The notes: generated by a model from the letters alone, not told the origin. 64,000 nucleotides of DNA from Hyphomicrobiales bacterium (GCA_900472485.1 UCII01000009.1:1-64000), one strand, 5' to 3'. Shown: positions 12,122-21,021, counted from the stretch's first letter. A program made the numbers and translations.

Positions 12122-12607
12122 TTTACCAATAGGCAAAGCGGGCATTTTTGACTGTTTTTATCCCATTGAATTATCTGGATAAATTAAGGAGGCTCCATCT
12201 TTTTCCGTCCGAAAGTTAAATTCGGCTGGACAATTGGTATTTTTTTGGCCTTAATTCGAGGCAAGGGAACAGTACGAACGGACATCGGCAAAGCCGGCAG
12301 AAAAACAACAGCCGGTAAGTGGGCGGAAGGGCGCGCATCTGGTCGTTGCGCCAGGCCGTTAGGGATCAGGAGGATCCCGTTTCGACGTTCGTCATAATTT
12401 TCCCGCGTGGTTCTTGCTGCGTCTCCGTCTGGTGGCGGCGACGGCAATTGATCGGGCCGATCGGGCATAAAGCCTCTGAAGCCTTTTGCATGGAGGGGTC
12501 GGCAATATTGGCGGTCCCTATGGAGCGCTGACCGGTTCCTCGGACAGGCCAGCGGATATCAGATCGAGAACAGCGCCTAGCTACGGCGCGGAAAACAGGA
12601 GAGGGAA
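12122..12607. other. divergent promoter region of the sugar uptake locus
   Basis: About 490 bases without a convincing gene between the kinase and the binding-protein gene. It holds the two inverted CCAAAAAAATACCA elements near its left end. Short frames in this stretch (for example 12184-12468 minus) have no ribosome binding site or recognisable product. Confidence 0.6.
12235..12248. promoter_or_regulatory. candidate GntR operator, second copy
   Basis: TGGTATTTTTTTGG, the exact reverse complement of the element at 12108-12121, with 113 bases between the two. Inverted copies in a shared divergent promoter region fit a repressor acting on both transcripts, possibly by looping. Confidence 0.45.
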
Positions 12608-13867
12608 ATGAAAACCAATGTTCTGAAAGGCTTGCTTCTTGCCTCGAGCCTGCTGACTTCTGTCAGCCTGGCACATGCGGCCGATGTGACGCTGACGGTT
12701 GAAAGCTGGCGTAACGACGACCTGCAGATCTGGCAGGAAAAGATCATCCCAGCTTTCGAAGCGAAGAATCCGGGCATCAAGATCGTCTTCTCACCGACGG
12801 CGCCGACCGAATATAACGCATCGCTGAATGCCAAGCTCGATGCCGGTTCCGCCGGCGACATCATCACCTGCCGTCCGTTCGATGCTTCGCTCGACCTCTT
12901 CAACAAGAAGCATCTTGCCGATCTGACCAAGCTTAAGGGCTTGGAAAACTTTTCGGCTGTCGCCAAGGCCGCATGGTCCACCGATGATGGCAAGTCGACC
13001 TTCTGCGTGCCCATGGCTTCAGTCATCCACGGCTTCATCTACAACAAGGACGCTTTCGACAAGCTCGGCCTGAAGGTTCCGGCGACGCGTGACGAGTTCT
13101 TCGCGGTCCTCGACAAGATCAAGGCTGACGGCACCTACATCCCGATGGCCATGGGCACGAAGGACCTCTGGGAAGCCGCAACCATGGGCTATCAGAACAT
13201 CGGCCCGAACTACTGGAAGGGCGAGGAAGGCCGCAAGGCTCTCATCGCCGGCAAGGAAAAGCTGACGGACGCTCCGTGGGTCGATCCCTATAAGGAACTG
13301 GCCAAGTGGAAGCCCTACCTCGGTGACGGCTTCGAAGCGCAGGGTTATGCCGACAGCCAGAACCTCTTCACGCTTGGGAAGGCTGCGATCTATCCGGCCG
13401 GCTCGTGGGAAATTGCTCTCTTCAACACCCAGGCGCAGTTCAAGATGGGCGCCTTTCCACCGCCCGTCGCCAAAGCTGGTGACACCGCCTACATCTCCGA
13501 CCATCCTGATATCGGTGTCGGCCTGAATACGAAGAGCAAGCACCAAGAAGAAGCCAAGAAGTTCCTCGACTGGGTCGCTTCCGACGAGTTTGCAACCATC
13601 TATGCCAACTCGCTGCCGGGCTTCTTCAGCCTGAACTCGCATCCGGTGAAGATGAGCGATGCGCTCGCCCAGGAATTCGTTTCCTGGCGTGACAACCACA
13701 AGTCGACCGTTCGTTCCACCTATCAGATCCTGTCGCGCGGCACGCCGAACCTGGAAAATGAGACATGGACCGAATCCGCAAACGTGATCAACGGCACGGA
13801 CACTCCAGAACAGGCTGGCGAGAAGCTCCAGAAGGGCCTCGACAGCTGGTACAAGCCGGGCAAGTAA
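12608..13867 (+). CDS. ABC transporter sugar-binding protein
   Basis: Encodes 419 residues of the family 1 solute-binding proteins (UgpB/MalE type). A signal peptide (about residues 1-25, ending AHAAD) targets it to the periplasm. The body starts VTLTVESWRNDD and contains AIYPAGSWEIALF, typical of carbohydrate binders. AGGAGAGG precedes the ATG. It is the first gene of a five-gene uptake operon, divergent from a GlcNAc kinase-like gene, so an amino sugar or oligosaccharide is the likely ligand (inferred). A stem-loop follows it at once, which should give it higher expression than the permeases. Confidence 0.92.
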   Translation: MKTNVLKGLLLASSLLTSVSLAHAADVTLTVESWRNDDLQIWQEKIIPAFEAKNPGIKIVFSPTAPTEYNASLNAKLDAGSAGDIITCRPFDASLDLFNKKHLADLTKLKGLENFSAVAKAAWSTDDGKSTFCVPMASVIHGFIYNKDAFDKLGLKVPATRDEFFAVLDKIKADGTYIPMAMGTKDLWEAATMGYQNIGPNYWKGEEGRKALIAGKEKLTDAPWVDPYKELAKWKPYLGDGFEAQGYADSQNLFTLGKAAIYPAGSWEIALFNTQAQFKMGAFPPPVAKAGDTAYISDHPDIGVGLNTKSKHQEEAKKFLDWVASDEFATIYANSLPGFFSLNSHPVKMSDALAQEFVSWRDNHKSTVRSTYQILSRGTPNLENETWTESANVINGTDTPEQAGEKLQKGLDSWYKPGK

Positions 13868-13882
13868 GCATTGCATGACACG

Positions 13883-13915
13883 GGCGAGGGGCCTTCCAGG
13901 CTCCTCGCCTTTTTC
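13883..13915 (+). terminator. stem-loop after the binding-protein gene
   Basis: GGCGAGGGGCCT pairs with AGGCTCCTCGCC and is followed by TTTTTCG. It lies 15 bases after the stop and 150 bases before the first permease. It probably acts as a partial terminator or 3' stabiliser within the operon. Confidence 0.75.
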
Positions 13916-14069
13916 GTTATCTTGAGTAATTGGATTGGCGATCGTCTCGCCGTTACATTCGACACGCCTGATATCGCTTCCATTCGGCCGGAGAGCCGGG
14001 GGCAACGGGCGGATTTGAACCTTTGCGCTGCCGCCTCATCAAGCAGCCAAGAAAAACAGGCAGAAAGCC

Positions 14070-15023
14070 ATGAGCGACGCCGCGACATCAGACGCCCTTG
14101 GGGTGACGCCGATCAGGCGCTCCAAGCGCTGGCACATACTCGTTTTCCTTTTCCCGGCCTTCGTTGTTTATACGGCGGTCATGATCCTGCCGCTGATCGA
14201 GACCTTGCGGCTGTCGCTTTACAATGTCGTTGATAATCAGTCCGTCTTCGTCGGCCTGAACAATTTTAAGGTTTTGTTCGGCGACGAACGCTGGTCGCAT
14301 GATTTCTGGAATGCGCTGCGCAACAACCTGATCTTCTTCGCCATCCATATGTGCGTGCAGAATCCGATCGGTGTCGCTTTGGCTGCACTCCTGTCCCTGC
14401 CGAAGCTGCGTTTCGTCGCCTTCTACCGCACCGCCATCTTCCTGCCGACGCTGCTTTCCTTCGTCGTTGTCGGCTTCATCTGGAAGCTGATCCTCTCGCC
14501 GCTCTGGGGTGTTGCACCCGAGCTTCTGAATGTCATTGGTCTGAAATCGTTCTTTGCCCCGTGGCTCGGCAGGCCGAGCACGGCCCTGATTACCGTGGCC
14601 CTTATTTCGGTCTGGCAATATGTGGGCATTCCGATGATGCTGATCTATGCCGCGCTGCTCAACATCCCCGAAGAGGTGATCGAGGCGGCCGAATGTGATG
14701 GCATCACCGGCTGGAGCCAGTTCTGGAAGATCAAGCTGCCGCTGGTGCTGCCGGCGATCGGCATCATCTCGATCCTCACCTTCGTCGGCAATTTCAATGC
14801 GTTCGACCTGGTTTATACCGTACAAGGCGCACTGGCGGGGCCTGACGGCTCGACGGATATTCTCGGCACGCTGCTCTACCGCGTCTTCTTCGGCTTTCAG
14901 CTGCAGTTGGGTGACCGCTCGATGGGCGCGACGATTGCGACGGTGATGTTCCTGATCATCCTGGCCGGTGTTTCCTTCTATCTTTTCATCGTCCAGCGGC
15001 GCATCCGTCGCTACCAGTTCTGA
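14070..15023 (+). CDS. sugar ABC transporter permease, MalF/UgpA type
   Basis: Encodes 317 residues with six predicted membrane helices. The N-terminal hydrophobic stretch is FLFPAFVVYTAVMILPLI. The EAA loop (EEVIEAAECDGITGWSQFWKIKLPLVLPAI), which docks on the ATPase, lies near residues 200-230. It forms the inner-membrane channel with the next permease. An ATG at 14070 follows a weak GCAGAAAG site, after a 200-base gap that contains the stem-loop. Confidence 0.92.
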   Translation: MSDAATSDALGVTPIRRSKRWHILVFLFPAFVVYTAVMILPLIETLRLSLYNVVDNQSVFVGLNNFKVLFGDERWSHDFWNALRNNLIFFAIHMCVQNPIGVALAALLSLPKLRFVAFYRTAIFLPTLLSFVVVGFIWKLILSPLWGVAPELLNVIGLKSFFAPWLGRPSTALITVALISVWQYVGIPMMLIYAALLNIPEEVIEAAECDGITGWSQFWKIKLPLVLPAIGIISILTFVGNFNAFDLVYTVQGALAGPDGSTDILGTLLYRVFFGFQLQLGDRSMGATIATVMFLIILAGVSFYLFIVQRRIRRYQF

Positions 15024-15035
15024 GGAGCGCGGCCC

Positions 15036-15875
15036 ATGTCCAAGGCACGCACGTCCACTCTTCGCACCGGCTTGGTGCATCTGGCGCTCATCGCCTATAC
15101 GCTGGTTGCCATTTTTCCGGTGTTCTTGACTGTCATCAATTCGTTCAAGGATCGCGCTTCGATTTTCCGCGCACCCCTGAGCGTCCCGACGCCATCCTCC
15201 TTCAGCATGATCGGCTATGACACCGTTTTGAAGCAGGGGGACTTCCTCACCTATTTCCAGAACAGCTTTGTTGTCACGATCGTCTCGATCATCCTGACGC
15301 TGCTGTTCGGAGCGATGGCCGCATTTGCGCTGTCGGAATACCGTTTCCGTGGCAATACGGTCATGGGGCTTTACCTGGCGATCGGCATCATGATCCCGAT
15401 CCGGCTCGGTACCGTCGCGATCCTGCAGGGCATGGTCGCTGCCGGCCTGGTCAACACGCTGACGGCGCTGATCCTCGTCTATACGGCGCAGGGCCTGCCG
15501 CTGGCGATCTTCATCCTGTCCGAGTTCATGCGGACGGTTTCCGACGACCTGAAGAATGCCGGCCGCATCGACGGCCTCAGCGAGTACGCCATCTTCTTCC
15601 GCCTCGTGCTGCCGCTGGTTCGCCCGGCGATGGCGACGGTCGCGGTCTTCACCATGATCCCGATCTGGAACGATCTGTGGTTCCCGCTGATCCTCGCGCC
15701 AAGCGAGGCGACCAAGACGGTGACGCTCGGATCGCAGATTTTCATCGGCCAGTTCGTGACCAACTGGAATGCGGTGTTGGCGGCGCTGACGCTTGCCATC
15801 CTGCCGATCCTCATCCTCTACGTTATCTTCTCGCGCCAACTTATTCGCGGCATTACATCTGGAGCAGTCAAGTGA
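15036..15875 (+). CDS. sugar ABC transporter permease, MalG/UgpE type
   Basis: Encodes 279 residues, six predicted helices. An N-terminal VAIFPVFLTVINSFKDR segment is followed by the EAA-like loop (DDLKNAGRIDGLSEYAIFFRLVLPLVRPAM) near residues 170-200. It partners the preceding permease, 12 bases upstream, with a good GAGGAG site. Its stop overlaps the GTG start of the oxidoreductase gene. Confidence 0.92.
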   Translation: MSKARTSTLRTGLVHLALIAYTLVAIFPVFLTVINSFKDRASIFRAPLSVPTPSSFSMIGYDTVLKQGDFLTYFQNSFVVTIVSIILTLLFGAMAAFALSEYRFRGNTVMGLYLAIGIMIPIRLGTVAILQGMVAAGLVNTLTALILVYTAQGLPLAIFILSEFMRTVSDDLKNAGRIDGLSEYAIFFRLVLPLVRPAMATVAVFTMIPIWNDLWFPLILAPSEATKTVTLGSQIFIGQFVTNWNAVLAALTLAILPILILYVIFSRQLIRGITSGAVK

Positions 15876-16936
15876 GCCCATCTGAAAAGCCGATCCGCGT
15901 TCTCGTTGCCGGCCTTGGCAATATGGGCCGCAGCCATGCGCTGGCCTATCACAATAATCCGGGCTTCGAGATCGTCGGCCTCGTCAACCGCTCCAAGCGG
16001 GAGCTGCCCGAGGAGTTGCGGGGATATACGATCCATCCGGATTTCGAGACCGCATTGAAGGAGCTGAAGCCGGACCTCTGCTCCATCAATACCTATTCCG
16101 ACAGCCATGCCGATTTCGCCGTCATGGCCTTCGAAGCCGGTTGTCACGTTTTCGTCGAGAAGCCGCTGGCCACGACGGTCGAAGATGCCGAGCGTGTGGT
16201 TGCGGCTGCGAAGAAAGCCGGCAAGAAGCTGACGATCGGCTACATCCTGCGCCATCATCCCTCGTGGATGCGGTTGATTGCCGAAGCGCGCAAGCTCGGC
16301 GGCCCCTATGTGTTCCGCATGAACCTCAATCAGCAATCGAGCGGCCCGACCTGGGAGACGCACAAGGCGTTGATGCAAAACACTTCGCCGATCGTCGATT
16401 GTGGTGTGCATTATGTCGACGTCATGTGCCAGATCACCGATGCCAAACCCGTCGAGGTGCGCGGTATGGGCCTGCGGCTGACGCAGGAAATCAAGCCGGA
16501 CATGTATAATTACGGCCATCTACAGGTGATCTTCGAAGACGGTTCCGTCGGCTGGTACGAGGCCGCCTGGGGTCCGATGATTTCGGAGACGGCTTTCTTC
16601 GTGAAGGACGTGATGTCGCCGAACGGCTCGGTTTCGATCGCCATGGATCAGAACGCCAAGTCCGACGATATCGACATGCACACGAAAACGTCGGTCATCC
16701 GGCTGCATAGCGCTGAGACGGGACCGAACGGCCAGTTCATCCGGCCGGATCAGGATTTGCGTATGGACGGCGAACCGGGTCACCAGGAACTCTGCGACTT
16801 CGAGCAGGCCTTCATGCTGAAGGCCATCCGCGAGGATCTCGACCTCAATCGCCATATGGCCGATGCCGTTCAATCGCTGCGCATATGCCTTGCCGCCGAT
16901 GAGAGCGTGCGCACCGGCAAGCCCGTTTATCTATAA
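15872..16936 (+). CDS. Gfo/Idh/MocA-family oxidoreductase
   Basis: Encodes 354 residues. The GTG at 15872 overlaps the permease stop by 4 bases, and the N-terminal IRVLVAGLGNMGRSHA dinucleotide loop follows only nine residues later. The EKPLA motif at about residue 95 carries the family lysine. The C-terminal half is the mixed alpha/beta GFO domain. Members oxidise or reduce sugars, inositols and sugar nucleotides with NAD(P). Location between permease and ATPase genes says it processes the imported compound. The substrate is not identifiable from sequence. Confidence 0.9.
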   Translation: MSPSEKPIRVLVAGLGNMGRSHALAYHNNPGFEIVGLVNRSKRELPEELRGYTIHPDFETALKELKPDLCSINTYSDSHADFAVMAFEAGCHVFVEKPLATTVEDAERVVAAAKKAGKKLTIGYILRHHPSWMRLIAEARKLGGPYVFRMNLNQQSSGPTWETHKALMQNTSPIVDCGVHYVDVMCQITDAKPVEVRGMGLRLTQEIKPDMYNYGHLQVIFEDGSVGWYEAAWGPMISETAFFVKDVMSPNGSVSIAMDQNAKSDDIDMHTKTSVIRLHSAETGPNGQFIRPDQDLRMDGEPGHQELCDFEQAFMLKAIREDLDLNRHMADAVQSLRICLAADESVRTGKPVYL

Positions 16937-16948
16937 GGACAAAAGACT

Positions 16949-17953
16949 GTGGGATCGCTTCAACTGAAATCCATCCGCAAGGCCTATGGTACGCATGACG
17001 TGCTGAAGGGCATCGACCTCGACGTGAAGGATGGCGAGTTCGTCATCTTCGTCGGTCCTTCCGGCTGCGGCAAGTCGACCCTTCTGCGCAGCATCGCCGG
17101 CCTCGAAGACGTGACCTCCGGCGCCGTGCTGATCAATGGCCAGGATGTAACCGTGACGCCGCCTGCCAAGCGCGGCATCTCGATGGTCTTCCAGTCCTAT
17201 GCGCTCTATCCGCATCTGACCGTCAAGGACAATATGGGCCTGGGTCTCAAGCAGGCCGGCACTGCGAAGGCCGAGATCGACAGCCGGGTCGAGAAGGCGT
17301 CGGGCATGTTGTCGCTTGCGCCATATCTCGGACGCCGCCCGTCAGAACTTTCCGGCGGCCAGCGCCAGCGCGTTGCCATCGGCCGCGCCATCGTGCGCGA
17401 ACCGGAGCTTTTCCTCTTCGACGAGCCGCTGTCGAATCTCGATGCGGCACTGCGCGTCCAGACTCGCCTGGAGATCGCGCGGCTGCATCGCAGCCTGCAG
17501 GCAACGATGATCTACGTCACCCACGATCAGGTCGAGGCGATGACGCTTGCCGACAAGATCGTCGTGCTCAATGCCGGTGCGATCGAGCAGATCGGTTCGC
17601 CGATGGAGCTTTATAACCGCCCGGCCAATACCTTCGTCGCCGGCTTCATCGGCTCGCCGCAGATGAATTTCATACCGGCCGAGCGCCTCGGCGAAAGCGG
17701 TGCCAAGACCGTCGGCATACGCCCCGAGCACATCACGCTAGCACGCGATCAGGGTACATGGGCCGCCAAAGTCATCCACGTCGAGCATCTCGGTGCGGAC
17801 ACGATCATCTATCTGGAGTCGGAGACTACCGGTCTTCTCACCGTTCGTCTCTTCGGTGAACACAAATACGAGCCGGACGAAATGGTTTATGCGACGCCGA
17901 ATGCGAACCAGATGCATCGTTTCGATGTGAATGACAAGGCGATCCGGGCCTAA
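16949..17953 (+). CDS. sugar ABC transporter ATP-binding protein (UgpC/MsmX type)
   Basis: Encodes 334 residues from a GTG start. Walker A is GPSGCGKST, the Q-loop is FQSYALYPH, the signature is [15 protein letters not shown], Walker B is [13 protein letters not shown], and the switch is THDQVEA. A C-terminal TOBE-type regulatory domain (VGIRPEHI) follows. It powers the two upstream permeases. It ends the operon and is followed by a stem-loop. Confidence 0.95.
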   Translation: MGSLQLKSIRKAYGTHDVLKGIDLDVKDGEFVIFVGPSGCGKSTLLRSIAGLEDVTSGAVLINGQDVTVTPPAKRGISMVFQSYALYPHLTVKDNMGLGLKQAGTAKAEIDSRVEKASGMLSLAPYLGRRPSELSGGQRQRVAIGRAIVREPELFLFDEPLSNLDAALRVQTRLEIARLHRSLQATMIYVTHDQVEAMTLADKIVVLNAGAIEQIGSPMELYNRPANTFVAGFIGSPQMNFIPAERLGESGAKTVGIRPEHITLARDQGTWAAKVIHVEHLGADTIIYLESETTGLLTVRLFGEHKYEPDEMVYATPNANQMHRFDVNDKAIRA

Positions 17954-17961
17954 ATGGACCC

Positions 17962-17992
17962 GCCGAGACGAACCAAGAGGTTCCGTCTCGGC
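17962..17992 (+). terminator. stem-loop at the end of the sugar ABC operon
   Basis: GCCGAGACGAACC pairs with GGTTCCGTCTCGGC around AAGA, one bulge. It is followed by TGTATTGT rather than a strong U-run. It lies between the convergent ATPase and TetR genes. Confidence 0.55.
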
Positions 17993-18019
17993 TGTATTGT
18001 CATTGCTTGAGTTGCATCG

Positions 18020-18625
18020 TCATTCGCCTTGCGACCGCAAAGGATCGCCGGCCGTCAGAGCAGCCCGCTCAATGATTTCGGCTATTTGGACGGAAAGGGC
18101 GGGGTCGGATACGGCGCGGGCAAGCGTCAGACCACCGCTCAGCGTTGCGAGAAGAACGATGGCACGATCCTCTGCCGTTGTTTCACTAGAGTTCGTGCTC
18201 TCCGGCAGACCGGCGGCAACATCCGCGATGAGTTTTTTCAATTCTACCGTATAGACGCGGCGCGTGTCCTCATCGGCACGCATCACGTCGGGGGAAAGGC
18301 TTGGCAGCGTGCAGCTGTCACCGAGATCGCAGGTCCGTTTGTAGCCGAGATAGAAGCTGGCAAGCGCCTTCAACCAGTCTTTCGGCTGGTTTTGCCTGAG
18401 TGTCAGGATCCCTTGGCGCAACTCTTCTAATCCTTCCACGACGGCAGTGCGAAACGCTTCGCTTTTGGACTTGAAGTGTCCGTAGAAGGCGCCATTGGTA
18501 ACGCCGGCCGCTTTCGTCAGCGCATCGATGCCCGCGCCGCCATAACCTTCTTTGCGAAATACCTGCCCCGCGGCCGCGACGACCCGCGTCCGGGTCTCTT
18601 CCTTATGTTCGGCGCTATAGCGCAT
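18020..18625 (-). CDS. TetR-family transcriptional regulator
   Basis: Encodes 201 residues. The N-terminal TetR helix-turn-helix (ARTRVVAAAGQVF-like TRTRVVAAAGQVFRKEGYGGAG then ALTKAAGVTNGAFYGHF, in parts) lies at about residues 10-55. A C-terminal ligand domain with a TCTLPSLSPDV-like stretch follows. ATG 18625 was chosen because GGAGGCGGCA precedes it. It is divergent from the tautomerase gene. Two copies of a 19-base direct repeat in the shared promoter region are the likely operators. It probably senses a small electrophile or aromatic compound, but the inducer is unknown. Confidence 0.88.
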   Translation of the reverse strand: MRYSAEHKEETRTRVVAAAGQVFRKEGYGGAGIDALTKAAGVTNGAFYGHFKSKSEAFRTAVVEGLEELRQGILTLRQNQPKDWLKALASFYLGYKRTCDLGDSCTLPSLSPDVMRADEDTRRVYTVELKKLIADVAAGLPESTNSSETTAEDRAIVLLATLSGGLTLARAVSDPALSVQIAEIIERAALTAGDPLRSQGE

Positions 18626-18668
18626 TGCCGCCTCCATTGAGAGCGATCTCTCTTTATCTCTTGCATAG

Positions 18669-18711
18669 AGAGTGATCGGTATGTATCGTTAAAGAGTGAT
18701 CGGTATACATC
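18669..18711. promoter_or_regulatory. two direct repeats, probable TetR operators
   Basis: AGAGTGATCGGTATGTATC at 18669-18687 and AGAGTGATCGGTATACATC at 18693-18711 differ at two positions and start 24 bases apart. The second is partly dyad-symmetric (TGAT...ATCA). They lie midway between the TetR start and the tautomerase start, a position suited to repress both promoters. Confidence 0.6.
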
Positions 18712-18745
18712 AATTGCCGTCACAGGTCCAACAAGGAGATATCCC

Positions 18746-19192
18746 ATGCCCATTACACTCACCGTATCCGAAGGGCTGCTTTCTTCCGAAGCGCAGGCGC
18801 AAGCTTTTGCCGGATTGACGGATGCAGTCCTTGATGTTGCCGGCTTGACCGGGAATGAATTCATGACGGCTAATGTCATCGGCTCGATCAATGTGCTCCC
18901 GGCCGAACACGTACTGGCGGCCGGAAAGCCCGTTGCCGCAGCCTTCATCGAACTCAAACTGCCCGAGATCGCACTCGCGACCGCTGAAGCCAAGCGTGCT
19001 TTCATTACAAGGGCGACCGATGTTGTCGAGCAGGCGGCCGAAGGGCGGATCAAGCGTGAGCATATCTGGTCGAATATAGTCTATGCGCCGGAGGGTGCCT
19101 GGGGCATTGCGGGTCAAAGCTACAGCAATGCCGATCTTGTCGCTGCGATTGCAAGCGCCGCAGTGCCCGAGGTCGAAGCTCATCGCGCTTGA
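18746..19192 (+). CDS. tautomerase-family protein (two-domain 4-OT/MIF-like)
   Basis: Encodes 148 residues. The mature N-terminus would be Pro (MPITLTVSEG), the catalytic Pro1 of the tautomerase superfamily. A second beta-alpha-beta unit begins near residue 90, so one chain holds two units. The reaction is keto-enol tautomerisation or related dehalogenase/hydratase chemistry; the substrate is unknown. An AAGGAGAT site precedes the ATG. It is controlled, by inference, by the divergent TetR gene. Confidence 0.75.
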   Translation: MPITLTVSEGLLSSEAQAQAFAGLTDAVLDVAGLTGNEFMTANVIGSINVLPAEHVLAAGKPVAAAFIELKLPEIALATAEAKRAFITRATDVVEQAAEGRIKREHIWSNIVYAPEGAWGIAGQSYSNADLVAAIASAAVPEVEAHRA

Positions 19193-19269
19193 GATGAGGT
19201 AATTGGCATCAATACCGGGCGGCCGCGTGGGCCGCTCGTTCGACAACAAGAGAGGCACATGCCGAGCCG

Positions 19270-19449
19270 ATGCGAGATTCTGCCCATATGCTTGTCATAG
19301 ATGACCGAGAGAGCGCTGAGAAGATTTTTGGCCGATCGGCTGAAGGCGGCGCGGTGACGACACCGCTCGCCGTTCAGCCTTGGGGCAGCTACTACGGCAA
19401 GCTGACGGATCGGTTCGGTGGGCAATGGATGGGGGACTGCCTGCAATAG
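19270..19449 (+). pseudogene. C-terminal remnant of a PhnB-like VOC protein
   Basis: About 59 codons ending in a stop carry the typical C-terminal half of the PhnB-like (glyoxalase/VOC) family: EKIFGRSAEGGAVTTPL, then WGSYYGKLTDRFGGQWM. Full members have about 135-150 residues. The N-terminal half is absent and no frame upstream restores it. An in-frame ATG at 19270 exists but has no good binding site. It probably decayed after a deletion that joined it to the tautomerase locus. Confidence 0.6.
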
Positions 19450-19565
19450 TAGCAGCCCATCATATTGAGGGTTATCGTAATTAGTCCAGTCGTCCGGACT
19501 AATTCATGCCACTGTCATGAAGCTGCGCTATCTTAAGTTCAGTCCACTCCAACAGCGAGAGCATC

Positions 19566-20252
19566 ATGACGAACGCGGCAATGACTTATGCAACCTGGCA
19601 CAAGGAACCGCAGGGCGACGCCGCCATGGCAGAATCGCATAGCCCTTATTGGCGGCATTTCATCGAGACGGTGCCGGAGCGAGATTTCTCCTCGAAGACC
19701 GTCCTGGATTTCGGCTGCAACCGCGGCGGCTTTCTGCGGCTGCTTTATGCTATGCGACCGTTCCGACGCGGTGTCGGCATCGATATCGCCTCGGAGTCGG
19801 TGGCTGCTGCTGTCGAAGCCGCAGGCAACATGCCGCTGCAGTTTCATGTAACGACCGATTTATCGCCTTTTGCCGACAGCTTCGACGTCGCCTTCAGCTA
19901 TGAGGTGATTTACCTGCTGCCGCAACTGAAAGAGCATGCCGAGGGGATGTTCCGGGCCATGCGCAATGGGGGCGTCTACTACGCCGTCACGGGTTGCCAC
20001 AATGAAATGCCGCTTTGGCCAAAATGGCTCGAGCTGATCGGAAACAACAGCAATGCGCCGATGCAGGATCGCTCGCCACAGGACTATATCGAAGCCTTCA
20101 CTGCGGCAGGCTTCGATGTTTCCGTCAGGCGCTTCGGCTATGATGGTTTTGTGCGCGCCACCAAGGATCGGAAATATTATCCGAGCATTCTCGATGCGTT
20201 GAGCTATCCGGCCGAATACAAGCTTTTGTTCCGGCTCGAGAAGCGTATCTGA
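19566..20252 (+). CDS. class I SAM-dependent methyltransferase
   Basis: Encodes 228 residues. Motif I is VLDFGCNRGGFLRLL near residue 45, an acidic GVGIDIA strand follows, then FDVAFSYEVIYLLPQL, and FRAMRNGGVYYAV at the post-I/III position. The substrate is unknown. It is one base from the downstream GntR gene, so they are co-transcribed. The pairing with a PhnF-like regulator does not by itself reveal the reaction. Confidence 0.8.
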   Translation: MTNAAMTYATWHKEPQGDAAMAESHSPYWRHFIETVPERDFSSKTVLDFGCNRGGFLRLLYAMRPFRRGVGIDIASESVAAAVEAAGNMPLQFHVTTDLSPFADSFDVAFSYEVIYLLPQLKEHAEGMFRAMRNGGVYYAVTGCHNEMPLWPKWLELIGNNSNAPMQDRSPQDYIEAFTAAGFDVSVRRFGYDGFVRATKDRKYYPSILDALSYPAEYKLLFRLEKRI

Positions 20253-20253
20253 T

Positions 20254-20982
20254 ATGGAGACGATCGACCGCAAGGGCGGCAGCGCCCTCTGGCATCAGAT
20301 CGGCGAGATCCTGGCGGGTGATATTGCCGCCGGGACTTTCGTGCCCGGAGAGAAATTGCCGACCGAACCCGAACTGATGCAGCGATTTGGCGTCAGCCGC
20401 TTCACCGTGCGCCAGGCGCTGGGGCACTTGGAGCAGCGTGGATTGGTCCGCGCCGAGCAGGGGCGGGGAACCTTCGTTCATAGGGGCGTGCTCGACTATA
20501 CGCTGTCGAAGCGCACCCGCTTCCACAAAAATCTGATCGAGCAGGGTTTCGAGCCGGGTGGCGAGTTGCTCGTTCACGAGATCGTGCCGGCGACCGAACG
20601 CGTTGCCAGCTATCTGAAGCTGGCAGTTGGGGTAATGGTCATCCATCGTCGCGGCGTGATGACGGCCGACGACATTCCGGTCGAATTGGGTGATTCCTAT
20701 TATCCAGCCGAACGTTTTCCCGATTTCGACAAGGCCAGATTGCAGCATCCGACAATCTCGGCGGCACTCGCCAGCTATGGCGTCACCGACTACGAACGCT
20801 TGTCGACGGAGATCGAGGCGCGCATGCCGACGGCCGACGAGGCCCGGATCCTGCGCCAACCGAAATCAACACCGCTGTTGGTGACGCGCAAGGTGGATAT
20901 GGATGCAGCGGGTATACCGATAACCTACTCGGAATCGGTATGGCCGGCCGAACGGACCACGTTCAATCTCGATCTGCGATGA
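20254..20982 (+). CDS. phnF: GntR/HutC-family regulator, PhnF-like
   Basis: Encodes 242 residues. The winged helix (GTFVPGEKLPTEPELMQRFGVSRFTVRQALGHL, in parts) lies at about residues 25-75, followed by a UTRA domain. The order LWHQIGEIL, TRFHKNLIEQGFEP, FPDFDKARL and the late STPLLVTRKVDMDAAGIP resembles PhnF, the phosphonate-utilisation regulator. No phosphonate lyase or transport gene is recognised next to it, so the name is tentative. It follows the methyltransferase stop by one base and likely shares its transcript. Confidence 0.75.
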   Translation: METIDRKGGSALWHQIGEILAGDIAAGTFVPGEKLPTEPELMQRFGVSRFTVRQALGHLEQRGLVRAEQGRGTFVHRGVLDYTLSKRTRFHKNLIEQGFEPGGELLVHEIVPATERVASYLKLAVGVMVIHRRGVMTADDIPVELGDSYYPAERFPDFDKARLQHPTISAALASYGVTDYERLSTEIEARMPTADEARILRQPKSTPLLVTRKVDMDAAGIPITYSESVWPAERTTFNLDLR

Positions 20983-20987
20983 CAGTG

Positions 20988-21012
20988 ACGGAGAGCCCTT
21001 GAGGGTCTCCGT
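20988..21012. terminator. hairpin between convergent genes
   Basis: ACGGAGAGCCC pairs with GGGTCTCCGT around TTGA, between the stop of the PhnF-like gene and the stop of the VOC gene. There is no U-run on the plus side. Confidence 0.5.
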
Positions 21013-21021
21013 GAGCTTGAA

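Noticed and set aside
14088..15881. Long open frame on the minus strand opposite the two sugar permease genes
   Set aside because: It is the antisense shadow of high-GC permease codons: very rich in Arg, Asp, Gln and His, no domain, and the plus-strand permeases are unmistakable.
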